Below, one piece after another: positions 48,879 to 56,568 of a DNA stretch of 64,000 nt. Numbering within the stretch: the first letter of the stretch is position 1; the number at the start of each line of letters is the position of its first letter. Under the pieces are notes generated by a model, which did no database searches, was not told where the DNA came from, and was given only the letters and a program-made list of their open reading frames with translations. Both the position numbers and the translations under genes were made by a program. The stretch is from a virus. The stretch is from IMG/VR virus record IMGVR_UViG_3300024352_000023, positions 1 to 64,000 of that record. One strand, given 5' to 3'.

Positions 48879-49082
48879 TCAGATGTAAAGGTCATGGTCT
48901 GGAGGAACTGACCTGTCTCTGGAACGTTCGCGAGCCATCTCGCGTGCTGCCTTACCGATACGGTATGAACCGTAGATGACAGCAGCCCATGCCACTGGTG
49001 TGGTTAGGCATGCGGCAATTGTACCAGCAACCAAAACCGTGGCGCCACCAGCAGTGATTGCAGCTTTGTCTTCAGGTTTCAT
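48879..49082 (-). CDS. Small membrane protein (67 aa)
   Basis: Two short hydrophobic Ala/Val/Thr segments (GGATVLVAGTIAACL and PVAWAAVIYGSYRIG) are followed by an Arg/Glu-rich tail (AAREMARERSRDRS). A hairpin membrane protein with cytoplasmic tail is likely. Size and layout fit a holin, but lysis genes lie elsewhere and this block looks early. Confidence 0.5.
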   Translation of the reverse strand: MKPEDKAAITAGGATVLVAGTIAACLTTPVAWAAVIYGSYRIGKAAREMARERSRDRSVPPDHDLYI

Positions 49083-49160
49083 CAGTAATCCTTAATACAT
49101 TTGGAAAGTGGTTGTTGAACTTAACTGTAGAAGTAAAATGTTTGTAACAACTTAATACAG

Positions 49161-49424
49161 ATGGAAGAGATTAAGTACGTACCATTAACTCAGTTCCAGA
49201 TTGAACCAACACTTGATGATAAGTTTTGGCTGGAAAAAATCAAACGATCCATACAAGAATGTGACTCTGTTAGTACCTTGAAAGAAATGGCGACCTTGCT
49301 TGCGCAGATCGCCACGAATCGTCAAGGTGTGATAAGGGGATTGATCCAAGACATGTTCATCTTCAACAATGTTGCAGTTGAACCAAGTGATGTGACCAAC
49401 CCCCAGGTTCCTGGATCAGAGTGA
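49161..49424 (+). CDS. Hypothetical protein on the opposite strand (87 aa)
   Basis: MEEIKYVPLTQFQIEPTLDD precedes two helices (FWLEKIKRSIQECDSVSTLK). It is the only plus-strand gene between 42.3 and 54.6 kb, with a 9-base tail overlap of the next minus-strand gene. A separate control is likely. Unknown function. Confidence 0.55.
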   Translation: MEEIKYVPLTQFQIEPTLDDKFWLEKIKRSIQECDSVSTLKEMATLLAQIATNRQGVIRGLIQDMFIFNNVAVEPSDVTNPQVPGSE

Positions 49425-50432
49425 CTCGTCTTCCCCGGTGAGTTCGTTGCGTGAGGGCAGAGCCTTCACTTCAACGGCATCAGTGGTACGGGAGACGGGC
49501 AGGATCTGCACGCCATCCTTGATTCCATAGGCACCACCAAGACGCTGGGCATCTTGACGGGAGTGCTGGTTGATGTAGTCATCAAACATCTCCTGCATCT
49601 TCCAGGTGGATTCACGATCTTCATCAGGAATCGACAGGCGATTCAAGGATTCGACCGCATCATCCTGGGAGCTGTAATCAGGAATCTCGAAGGATTCGAT
49701 AGCGCAGATCTCAACGTTGTTAGCACCACGCATCTCATTAGCGAGGACGGGAGCAAACACCGTGGTGGCATAGAACTTCTCGTTGAATGCCAGAGGCACT
49801 TCAGAGTCCAGTGCTTTGCTCAGGCACTTGGACATTTCCTTCTCGTACAGCTTGACCTTGTCCGATACGTCGGTGCCGTTGAGACCCTTAAGAGTAAGGA
49901 CCATCGGGATCTTGTGAGCACGCTTGTTGTCCTGGGTCAGGATGTAGACCAGATACTTGGTGCGCACGCTGTACTTGCGCTTGTACATCTCACCTTTGCT
50001 GTTGGCCAGATCAGCGGCCACCTTGTCGTTGTCAAACATGGCTTTGACATCGGGATCTTCAAAGGTGCCAATCGTCTGGCGCATCCCAGTGGTTTCTTCC
50101 ACCATCAGTGGAGAACGCAACAGGATCTGAACGCGGGGTTCAGTGAAGTTGAGACCTTCCTCGATGGAAGTGTTGGGTGCCATGCCAAAGGTTTGCTTGT
50201 AATCCCAGATGACAGAACCTTTGGTGAACTGATCTTCTGTTGCAGTCCAACCGCAGGTATCAAGATCGGACTTACGGACAAACCAACCGCGTACTTTGGA
50301 TTTGTTTAGAGGTTGAATGGTGACAAGATTCTGGTAACCAGAAACAAATTCTTTGGACTGAAACATCCGGAAGGAGTCGAGTCCACGGGTTGCAAGCGCA
50401 GCAGTTTTCTTGGTGGTCATGGAAGAAGTCAT
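49416..50432 (-). CDS. DUF5895-like protein of the SSB/polymerase cluster (338 aa)
   Basis: The start at 50432 (MTSSMTTKKTAALATRG) is set by the pseudoknot leader upstream. The centre has GWFVRKSDLDTCGWTATEDQ and YSVRTKYLVYILTQDNKRAH, VLTLKGLNGTDVSDKVKLYE, which recalls the cyanobacterial/cyanophage DUF5895 type. The C-terminus is acidic. It lies directly downstream of SSB and shares its leader element, so a DNA-replication or recombination role (e.g. annealing) is inferred. Confidence 0.5.
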   Translation of the reverse strand: MTSSMTTKKTAALATRGLDSFRMFQSKEFVSGYQNLVTIQPLNKSKVRGWFVRKSDLDTCGWTATEDQFTKGSVIWDYKQTFGMAPNTSIEEGLNFTEPRVQILLRSPLMVEETTGMRQTIGTFEDPDVKAMFDNDKVAADLANSKGEMYKRKYSVRTKYLVYILTQDNKRAHKIPMVLTLKGLNGTDVSDKVKLYEKEMSKCLSKALDSEVPLAFNEKFYATTVFAPVLANEMRGANNVEICAIESFEIPDYSSQDDAVESLNRLSIPDEDRESTWKMQEMFDDYINQHSRQDAQRLGGAYGIKDGVQILPVSRTTDAVEVKALPSRNELTGEDESL

Positions 50433-50453
50433 GGTTGTTTCGTAGTCAGGAGT

Positions 50454-50480
50454 GAGCAGTTTAACGTCATGCTCAGGACG
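50454..50480 (-). promoter_or_regulatory. Pseudoknot leader element, copy 2
   Basis: Minus strand: stem 1 CGTC/GACG; stem 2 GAGCA/TGCTC. It lies 22 bases before the ATG of the DUF5895-like gene and just after the stop of the 80-residue gene. Confidence 0.8.
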
Positions 50481-50485
50481 GATCA

Positions 50486-50728
50486 TCAGTCTGCTTTGGA
50501 TCCACCCGCATTCATCACGTACACCTCAGTACTTAATGAATCGAAGTACATCTCAGACAGCTCCTTCATAGCTTCAAAGATGTTGCTTTCCATGTAGCCG
50601 CAACCCTTGAGGAAATCCACAAGGTGTTGCACGACATCATCAGCAACCAGTGCTTTGAATTCGTGGAGGACTTTGGTGTTTTCGTCTTCGTAAAGCAGAG
50701 TGAATTGATCGTGAGTTGGAGTTGACAT
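50486..50728 (-). CDS. Hypothetical protein (80 aa)
   Basis: STPTHDQFTLLYEDENTKVL then helices (DVVQHLVDFLKGCG, IFEAMKELSEMYFDSL). Its ATG overlaps the end of ssb (TGATG type), giving coupled expression with SSB. Unknown function. Confidence 0.5.
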   Translation of the reverse strand: MSTPTHDQFTLLYEDENTKVLHEFKALVADDVVQHLVDFLKGCGYMESNIFEAMKELSEMYFDSLSTEVYVMNAGGSKAD

Positions 50729-51549
50729 CAGAATGGAAGTTCTTCAAGTTCAGGTGCTGCTCCGTATTGACCGGGCAGATCAGGCAACCCACCACCTGAG
50801 GCCTGGTTCCAGGGATCAGATTGTGTGTTGTTGCTTGCCCATAGGTTAACGGTGTTTTCAGCCGCTGCATTGTTTGTGGTGGATGCCACAGGTTTCACTT
50901 GGGACTCAACTGCACCATTGTCACTGGCCTTAGGAGGCAGGGTGAGATTGGAGACTTGAATCTTGGTAGATGTGCGGCGCTCCTTGGTTGCCTTATCAGT
51001 CCAGGCATCGGTCACCAGCTTGCCGTGAATCGTCAGGCCAACGCCCTTACGGGTGTAGTTGGCAATCAACTCTGCGTTATTCAGGCGATCTTTCGTGGAG
51101 TTGATGGCAAAGAAGTTAAAGAGATCTGCTTTGTTCTTGCCCATGGGGACAGAGAGCGTCTGGTTGCAGATCATCAGACCATCAGCTGTAGTGCGGAACA
51201 CACGCTCATCTGATTCATCGATGTCTTTGATGCAACGACCCGAGAGGATCACATCGTTGAGGATGGGTGTACTTTCAGTAACTTCATACACAATTCCTCC
51301 ATGCAACGAATACGTTCTGGATTGAACGTCGAAACGTAACTTGGCGCTGTGAATGTGCAGACGTGCGCCTGCTTTGTAGGTACGGAATTTCTCACAAGCT
51401 TTACCGTAGACATTGAGTTCAAGTGGAGTGGGTGCTTTGTTACTGACCGGAGGCAGGTTAACGAGAGCACGCAGATTGAATGATGTCTCACTGGTGTAAA
51501 CCTCACGGGGTTCTTCCATGAGGACAGCGCAGACAGATGCGAAGTTCAT
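50728..51549 (-). CDS. Single-stranded DNA-binding protein with two OB-like regions
   Basis: The 273-residue protein has an N-terminal beta region (residues ~20-105), then a canonical SSB OB-fold (about 115-210: DGLMICNQTLSVPMGKNKAD, RKGVGLTIHGKLVTDAWTDK, RTSTKIQVSNLTLP). A disordered Asn/Gln/Pro linker ends in an acidic hydrophobic tip ELEELPF, like the DDDIPF tip by which SSBs recruit partners. It coats ssDNA at the replication fork. A pseudoknot element lies in its leader. Confidence 0.75.
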   Translation of the reverse strand: MNFASVCAVLMEEPREVYTSETSFNLRALVNLPPVSNKAPTPLELNVYGKACEKFRTYKAGARLHIHSAKLRFDVQSRTYSLHGGIVYEVTESTPILNDVILSGRCIKDIDESDERVFRTTADGLMICNQTLSVPMGKNKADLFNFFAINSTKDRLNNAELIANYTRKGVGLTIHGKLVTDAWTDKATKERRTSTKIQVSNLTLPPKASDNGAVESQVKPVASTTNNAAAENTVNLWASNNTQSDPWNQASGGGLPDLPGQYGAAPELEELPF

Positions 51550-51570
51550 TGATTCAGACGGTAGGTGTTA

Positions 51571-51598
51571 AGGCAGTTTAACGTCATGCCTAGGACGT
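51571..51598 (-). promoter_or_regulatory. Pseudoknot leader element, copy 3 (ssb)
   Basis: Minus strand: stem 1 ACGTC/GACGT; stem 2 AGGCA/TGCCT, both arms changed together compared with copy 2. It lies between the polA stop and 21 bases before the ssb ATG. Confidence 0.8.
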
Positions 51599-51602
51599 GG
51601 CA

Positions 51603-53462
51603 TTAGTGGGTTTGTGCCCAGGTGTAGCCGACGTGAGAGTCGCCTTCAATCTTACAGCGAAACCCAAAGAAGTCTTGTGCTTTCGGGAAGGCAGCCAGTG
51701 CGTGTTCCTGGATGATGGGCACGGTGTTCTCTGGGCAAGACAGCTGCACTTCATCGTGGATCATGGCGTGTTGGATCCAGTCCTTGCCATGCACCAAGCC
51801 AGCTGTTTCCAGTGATTCATGAATGTTGATGACCACTTGCTTCATGAGTACAGCACCTGCAGCTTGGAGCAACACGTTCAATGCTTTGAATTCAGAGCGA
51901 CACCAGAGTGCACGACCATCCAGTCCACGTAAGTAACCACGGTCACAGAGTGCAAGCTCAAGGTTTTGTTTGAGTTTCTTGAGTGCTGGCACACCGTTCA
52001 TAAATCCATTGATGGCGGACTTACCTAGCTGACGCAATGTTTCTGTATCTTTCTCATTCGGATCGATGATGGTACCAGCCTTAATGGCACCACATCCATA
52101 CAACATTCCATACAGCAAACGCTTACTGATGTCCCTCGTCTCTACACCAAATTGTTGTTGGTTATAGGTATGGATATCAATGGATTCATCAGTTACCAGA
52201 TTGGCGTACTCACCGTCATCCCAAACGGCTAGGTACCCTGCAAGACAACGGAGTTCCAATGCTTTAGCATCCACCCCAATGAGATGCCAGTTGTAAGGAG
52301 CGTGAAAAAGATTACGGCATTCCTTGCCATAGGGTGAGTAAGACGCTGGAACCTGACCCATATTTGGATACCGATGGCTACAACGCCCAGTGATACAACC
52401 ATTAGTAACCACGTCCCCGTGAATACATAGATCATCATTGTTGACAAGCTTGAGCCATGCATTGTTTCCATCGGCAATTTGTCCAAGACGTTTTTTGATG
52501 AGCATGTACTCAGCCAGGGGCTGAGCTTCTGGGAATGGAAGCTGTTCTAGAACTTCATCATTAAGGATTGGATTTCCTTTCTCAGTTGTTTTCTCTGGTT
52601 TCCATCCGTACTTTTTCCACAGTCTATTAACAATTTGGTCACGAGATCCAGGATTGAATTCCTCTGACCGTCGTTTAATAAATGGTTGTCCTTTAACATA
52701 ACCACGCTTGCTGTTGTTTACCTTAGGGATAAACGTTTCTTCATGGATGATGGGCGGAAACAATTCCTTTAGATGAGACTCCAGTTCTTCTTGTTTTGCT
52801 CTAAGCACATCCACAAGATCAAGGCATGCATCAACATCAAAAGGAAAACCTGCTCGCACTTGTCTGTTAATTGCCAAGGCAAAGTCATGCTCAAGCTTGA
52901 GCGCTGGTTCCTCATAGTTTTGCCGTGTGATCTGCTCCCAGAGTTTTGTGGTGACCACAACATCCTGGATGCAGTAGTCAAGCATCTCTTGAGAAAATTC
53001 GGAGAAGTCTTTGAAGTTGATCTTGTGATCGGCCAACCTCCATCCCCATGCCTTAAGTGATGCGGATCCACGTAAGTCCTTTGGAACTTGCGGATATTGT
53101 TCGCAGTCCAAGTCATAGAGTCTCTCCTTTGGCCAGATCAGACGTGTGCAGATGAGGGTGTCAAGGATGCGTGCTTTGCAGACGAATTGATGCAGCTTTT
53201 GCAGAACCGGTACGTCATAGAAGATCACGTTGTGACCAATGAGTACATCAGCGGTTGCCAGATGAGCAAGAGCATCAGCAATACGATCAGGCCCATAAGC
53301 AAAAGTTTGTTGTTTGTTGATGTCATAAATCACCAGACAATGAACAACAGAAGCTTTGTCATACAGGCCATCAGTCTCGCAGTCAAAGACTAGCCACGTT
53401 TCATTTACGGAACTGGGCTTCGTCGCGAACTTGGAGTTCTTCACTGGCAAGACTGGTGTCAT
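51603..53462 (-). CDS. polA: Family A DNA polymerase (T7-like)
   Basis: The 619-residue enzyme has a 3'-5' exonuclease (LVFDCETDGL with Asp27/Glu29; HNVIFYDVP; YCIQDVVVT) and the polymerase motifs A (GVDAKALELRCLAGYL), B (RDISKRLLYGMLYGCGA) and C (HDEVQLS). Length is close to T7 gp5. In motif A the usual Ser/Tyr after Asp is Ala-Lys, a minor change. It replicates the phage genome with the primase-helicase at 29-31 kb. Its first 62 bases overlap the upstream small gene. Confidence 0.95.
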   Translation of the reverse strand: MTPVLPVKNSKFATKPSSVNETWLVFDCETDGLYDKASVVHCLVIYDINKQQTFAYGPDRIADALAHLATADVLIGHNVIFYDVPVLQKLHQFVCKARILDTLICTRLIWPKERLYDLDCEQYPQVPKDLRGSASLKAWGWRLADHKINFKDFSEFSQEMLDYCIQDVVVTTKLWEQITRQNYEEPALKLEHDFALAINRQVRAGFPFDVDACLDLVDVLRAKQEELESHLKELFPPIIHEETFIPKVNNSKRGYVKGQPFIKRRSEEFNPGSRDQIVNRLWKKYGWKPEKTTEKGNPILNDEVLEQLPFPEAQPLAEYMLIKKRLGQIADGNNAWLKLVNNDDLCIHGDVVTNGCITGRCSHRYPNMGQVPASYSPYGKECRNLFHAPYNWHLIGVDAKALELRCLAGYLAVWDDGEYANLVTDESIDIHTYNQQQFGVETRDISKRLLYGMLYGCGAIKAGTIIDPNEKDTETLRQLGKSAINGFMNGVPALKKLKQNLELALCDRGYLRGLDGRALWCRSEFKALNVLLQAAGAVLMKQVVINIHESLETAGLVHGKDWIQHAMIHDEVQLSCPENTVPIIQEHALAAFPKAQDFFGFRCKIEGDSHVGYTWAQTH

Positions 53463-53634
53463 GTTTGTTAATCCACGTCAAGATCTGCTGAGCACCAGCC
53501 CTATATGGGTGGGAGAAGATCTTATTCAGAGCTACTTCTGAATCTAACGGAATTAATTGGAATTGATTTGAAGTCTTGCAGGCAGTGATGGCAAATGGCC
53601 TGCCATCTTTCCATGTAGCAATGACGTAAGACAT
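53401..53634 (-). CDS. Hypothetical protein upstream of polA (77 aa)
   Basis: YVIATWKDGRPFAITACKTS and QLIPLDSEVALNKIFSHPYR form a beta-alpha protein that looks real despite the 62-base overlap with polA. A long hairpin ends three bases before its ATG. Unknown function. Confidence 0.5.
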   Translation of the reverse strand: MSYVIATWKDGRPFAITACKTSNQFQLIPLDSEVALNKIFSHPYRAGAQQILTWINKHDTSLASEELQVRDEAQFRK

Positions 53635-53637
53635 AAA

Positions 53638-53677
53638 GGAATGAAAGACGGACAGATACTATCCGATCTTTCATTCC
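53638..53677 (-). terminator. Long hairpin between GP88-like and 77-residue genes
   Basis: GGAATGAAAGA and TCTTTCATTCC are perfect 11-base complements; four more pairs (CGGA/TCCG) extend the stem. On the minus strand it ends in CCTTTATG, only three bases before the next ATG. The short T-run makes it a weak terminator or an RNA-processing/translation-control hairpin. Confidence 0.6.
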
Positions 53678-53689
53678 CGTCAAGGTTCT

Positions 53690-54457
53690 TCAAGTTGTCT
53701 TCTGGTTTGATTTGCCGTATCCAACAAATCCACCTTCCTTCTTACGTTGAGAAAGTGCTTTGCTTGCAGCGGACCCAGCACGCTGGGAGCCATGAACCAG
53801 CAGTGCGAAAGGTTTGTCACCTAAGCAGTGGCTATCGTCGTGATCAATCTCAAGCCCACGTTCTGCAGCCTCAACTTCTGTGTAGACCACATAAGCAATG
53901 CGCTGGAACACATGCGGATACTTTGGGATGAGGTAGTCAAGTGTCCCACCGAAAGATGCAGTGAGGTAGAAGTTGGATGGGATCTGATCACGCAGGTTGA
54001 TCCACATACCAAGGGACTTGGTGTAGCTGTAGAACTTTTGCTTGGGCCGCTCCTGGGCAACCATGAGCCAAGCCTTCATGTAGTTCTCAGTCCAGTAGTC
54101 ACCAGATTCGTGGACACGAACAAGGTCCCGTGGTGGTTGCATCAGCAGCGACATGTCAATCAGATCACGGAGGAGTGTGACCTGATTGCCGTTCATGTGG
54201 ATGGTTTCACGCAGCAGATCCCAGTTGTGCCAACGGGCTTCACGTACGTTGGGTCTGGTCTCTGCCATGGCAGCAAAGCAGCGGTACTCATCTGCTTCTG
54301 TACCAGTGAGCTGAGGTAGGTCACGGATCTCACCAGTGACACGATCAGCCATGGTCTTACAGACACCAGCGTGTGGGCAGGAGTAGCCCGCTGGGATATT
54401 GAAGATGAGTCGGTTCTTGAGCTTGCCGTTACCAGTGGAGAACTTGAGGAGTTTCAT
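53690..54457 (-). CDS. GP88-like phage protein (255 aa)
   Basis: KLLKFSTGNGKLKNRLIFNIPAG (split by turns), CPHAGVCKTMADRVTG, YRCFAAMAETRPNVREARW and RVHESGDYW match the 'gene product 88' family seen in mycobacteriophages and cyanophages; function unknown. The Cys/His pattern suggests metal binding. Start at 54457 follows a pseudoknot leader and a TCAACTCAAC tract. Confidence 0.65.
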   Translation of the reverse strand: MKLLKFSTGNGKLKNRLIFNIPAGYSCPHAGVCKTMADRVTGEIRDLPQLTGTEADEYRCFAAMAETRPNVREARWHNWDLLRETIHMNGNQVTLLRDLIDMSLLMQPPRDLVRVHESGDYWTENYMKAWLMVAQERPKQKFYSYTKSLGMWINLRDQIPSNFYLTASFGGTLDYLIPKYPHVFQRIAYVVYTEVEAAERGLEIDHDDSHCLGDKPFALLVHGSQRAGSAASKALSQRKKEGGFVGYGKSNQKTT

Positions 54458-54493
54458 GGTGTTAAGTTGAGTTGAATGATAAGTAAAACTAAT

Positions 54494-54520
54494 GAGCAGT
54501 TTAAGGACATGCTCAGGTCC
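54494..54520 (-). promoter_or_regulatory. Pseudoknot leader element, copy 4
   Basis: Minus strand: stem 1 GGAC/GTCC (both arms changed relative to CGTC/GACG); stem 2 GAGCA/TGCTC. It lies 37 bases before the GP88-like ATG. A small CCCG/CGGG hairpin lies just upstream. Confidence 0.8.
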
Positions 54521-54605
54521 ATCTTCCCGTTCGGGAGTGTTACACAATGAACGACATCATATACATCAAGCGTCATATACTTTCCGTATCAATCGCTACA
54601 GAATC

Positions 54606-54758
54606 ATGACGCTTACGTATCGGGGTGTCAAGTATGACAAGGACGAACAGGCTAAGAAAGATAAAGCCTGGTGGAATCTAGCCCATCGTCCGTGGCTACG
54701 CCTGACATACCGTAACATCGGCTACAATCCTTTCCTTACTGGAGGTCAAATCAAATGA
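54606..54758 (+). CDS. DUF4278-like protein (50 aa)
   Basis: MTLTYRGVKYDKDEQ is the characteristic opening of DUF4278, a small cyanobacterial and cyanophage family; the rest (WWNLAHRPWLRLTYRNIGY) repeats the TYR..GY element. A TATACT box lies about 20 bases upstream. Transcribed divergently from the GP88-like gene. Confidence 0.65.
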   Translation: MTLTYRGVKYDKDEQAKKDKAWWNLAHRPWLRLTYRNIGYNPFLTGGQIK

Positions 54759-54871
54759 ACAAAGCATTGATTGTTTACCTGGTGAACCAGAAAAAGAAAG
54801 TGGCACGCAAGGATGTGGAATCCAAGCATGCCATCAAGGAATTAGAAAAACAAACAACCGCGACCTTCTGA
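54755..54871 (+). CDS. Small basic protein (38 aa)
   Basis: MNKALIVYLVNQKKKVARKD starts at the ATG overlapping the DUF4278 stop (ATGA). It has a short hydrophobic helix then a Lys-rich coil. GGAGG at 54741 provides a ribosome-binding site. Unknown function. Confidence 0.5.
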   Translation: MNKALIVYLVNQKKKVARKDVESKHAIKELEKQTTATF

Positions 54872-54934
54872 TCGCCATTTGTTTACTTCGCCCTCTTGTT
54901 CTTCAGAGGGCTCACTGTATTTAAAGCCATCCAT
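54842..54934 (-). CDS. Possible tiny protein after thyX (30 aa)
   Basis: MDGFKYSEPSEEQEGE is followed by NKWRSEGRGCLFF. It has no clear ribosome-binding site and overlaps the opposite small gene. Kept as a weak candidate filling the gap after thyX. Confidence 0.25.
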   Translation of the reverse strand: MDGFKYSEPSEEQEGEVNKWRSEGRGCLFF

Positions 54935-54953
54935 GCAGTTGAGCCATGGTGCA

Positions 54954-55592
54954 TCAGTCGTCTGAGAAGGCAGCTTCTCCGATGATGGGAAATTGTTCGC
55001 AGAAAATTTTTCGGATGGCTCGTGCAATTTGTTGGTGCTCGAGTTGAGTTCCATTGGAGCAGCGGAGATCGAGGTAGTGGATCCACGAACGGAGTGTACC
55101 ATTCATGAAGAGACGGGTCTGTGTCGATAGTGGCAAAACGGAACGAGCACATTCCTTTGCAATGCCATTGCTGACCATCTCACGGTAGAGATGCTCCGAG
55201 TTTTCATACAGCTCACTAATGCGTCTGTAGAAAGTACCAAGCATCTCAACAGGGATGTCATCAATGCTGTTCTGTCTGTTCTTCAGGTCTTGCCTGCGTA
55301 GGTGCGGGATCACAGCAGAGCCAAGCTCGCTGGTATCTGCATAACGCTGGCTAAATTCCTGGAATGAGAACGAACGATGACGCAAGATTTGTGGTGAGAT
55401 GGCACGTGTTGTTTCAATCTCAACGCACATGTTTGCCATTTCAAATGGCGACCAGTGCTTATTGCGAATGAGGTACTTGAGTAATCGTGGTGCAGTATCC
55501 ATGTTGTCTTGATTCTTCGGGGCTGATACCCGAGCCATCTTGACAATCATTTCTTCTGCACTGGGCGTAACCCAAACAAGATCAACGTTCAT
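54954..55592 (-). CDS. thyX: Flavin-dependent thymidylate synthase
   Basis: The signature RHRSFSFQEFSQR (residues 71-83) is the ThyX FAD/dUMP motif, RHR-x7-SxR-like. A Shine-Dalgarno GGAGG six bases before the ATG at 55592 fixes the start and lies within the end of the cupin gene. ThyX methylates dUMP to dTMP with FADH2 and methylene-THF, using dUMP that phage dCTP deaminase helps supply. Confidence 0.93.
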   Translation of the reverse strand: MNVDLVWVTPSAEEMIVKMARVSAPKNQDNMDTAPRLLKYLIRNKHWSPFEMANMCVEIETTRAISPQILRHRSFSFQEFSQRYADTSELGSAVIPHLRRQDLKNRQNSIDDIPVEMLGTFYRRISELYENSEHLYREMVSNGIAKECARSVLPLSTQTRLFMNGTLRSWIHYLDLRCSNGTQLEHQQIARAIRKIFCEQFPIIGEAAFSDD

Positions 55593-55929
55593 AGTCATCC
55601 TCCAATCGTTCGATGTCGTCTTCTGAAATAATTTCACCGCACTGTACTTCAACAATGCGGATGTCTTGATCTTGTGCAGTCAAACGATGGACTGAACGTT
55701 TGGGAATGTAAAGGTGTGTACCTTCCTTCACCAATTGTACGTGTCCATCGCATTCGAATAAGCCTTCGCCTGTCACCACGATCCAGTGTTCTGATCGATG
55801 TTGATGACGCTGGAGGCTAAGGCGATGACCTTTCTTGACATGCAGTTCTTTGACGAGATAGCCACGGAACAAAGCAGTTTGTTCTGGGGTCAGTGTGTAG
55901 TACCAACCCCAGGGCTTATCAACCTTCAT
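55582..55929 (-). CDS. Phosphomannose isomerase-type cupin (ManC C-domain-like)
   Basis: The 115-residue cupin starts with DKPWGWYYTL and has VKKGHRLSLQRHQHRSEHWI with three His for metal, then GEGLFECDG and YIPKRSVHRL. This is the type-II mannose-6-phosphate isomerase domain, normally fused to GDP-mannose pyrophosphorylase. Here it is free-standing, 19 kb from gmd. It interconverts fructose-6-P and mannose-6-P, so it could boost the precursor for the phage GDP-sugar genes. Confidence 0.82.
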   Translation of the reverse strand: MKVDKPWGWYYTLTPEQTALFRGYLVKELHVKKGHRLSLQRHQHRSEHWIVVTGEGLFECDGHVQLVKEGTHLYIPKRSVHRLTAQDQDIRIVEVQCGEIISEDDIERLEDDYER

Positions 55930-56228
55930 TCGATTTGAAATCCATAGCCTTCAGCTTGTAGCTTAACAAGTTGATCGGCAGGACAAATCCGCATCTGCGC
56001 ATGTTCTGTGGGTGACTGAAGGTGGTCCCATTTAATGAGCAGGAACTTCTGTTTACTGCCACTGCGGTTGGGTTTGATGTTGATACCAACCACAGTGCCA
56101 TACCGTTGAGTGCGGTACTGCTGGATACGATCCTTAACTTCTTGACGAATCGCAAAGATTCCGTGTGCCTTGGGGCGTTCGGCAACACGTTCACCAATAG
56201 CGTATTGATGCTGGGCCTTAGTGCTCAT
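55926..56228 (-). CDS. Hypothetical basic protein (100 aa)
   Basis: MSTKAQHQYAIGERVAERPK and YGTVVGINIKPNRSGSKQKF read like a small SH3/KOW-type beta barrel. The stop overlaps the cupin start (ATGA). Nucleic-acid or ribosome binding is possible; no family is certain. Confidence 0.5.
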   Translation of the reverse strand: MSTKAQHQYAIGERVAERPKAHGIFAIRQEVKDRIQQYRTQRYGTVVGINIKPNRSGSKQKFLLIKWDHLQSPTEHAQMRICPADQLVKLQAEGYGFQIE

Positions 56229-56568
56229 AGTGATTGCAGTCGTAAGAATCAGCAGTGTCGTATTCAGGAAACTCAAATGCACAAGCATCGCCCTGGTTAT
56301 GAGAGCAATCAGCGCATTTGATGATGACTGGTTGAGATGCTAAAGCGTTACCACTTAGCAACGCATAGAGCTTAGAGACAAGGATGAGGTTCTGCTGTGC
56401 TTCGTTATAGAAGTCAGCAGATACTTCATGAGTTGTAAACCTGTAGTCACAGCACTCGCATGCCTTGCGGCGGCGTGTGCCATGGGATGTTTTCCTGGAT
56501 TCGATGATACGTAATCCAGGTTGTTTGCATTGAGGACAGTCAGGAAGGAGTTGCTTCTGAAAGGCCAT
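56218..56568 (-). CDS. NrdR-like zinc-ribbon protein without ATP-cone (116 aa)
   Basis: CPQCKQPGLRIIESR, then TRRRKACECCDYRFTTHE closely follows the DNA-binding zinc ribbon of NrdR, the repressor of ribonucleotide reductase genes (C11, C14, C37, C40). The ATP-cone that normally follows is absent; instead residues ~85-116 hold a second Cys cluster (CADCSHNQGDACAF, YDCNHYEH). It may bind host nrd boxes or phage sites without nucleotide control. Confidence 0.65.
   Translation of the reverse strand: MAFQKQLLPDCPQCKQPGLRIIESRKTSHGTRRRKACECCDYRFTTHEVSADFYNEAQQNLILVSKLYALLSGNALASQPVIIKCADCSHNQGDACAFEFPEYDTADSYDCNHYEH

Noticed and set aside
49554-50309. Plus-strand open frame of 251 codons
   Set aside because: Antisense to the DUF5895-like gene, no protein features, no leader signals.
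47192-50486. Upstream in-frame extensions such as IRPEHDVKLL or SRPEYDVKLL at the N-termini of 50432 and 59337 genes
   Set aside because: The shared peptide DVKL is only translation of the pseudoknot DNA, which also occurs in other frames; the true starts lie downstream.
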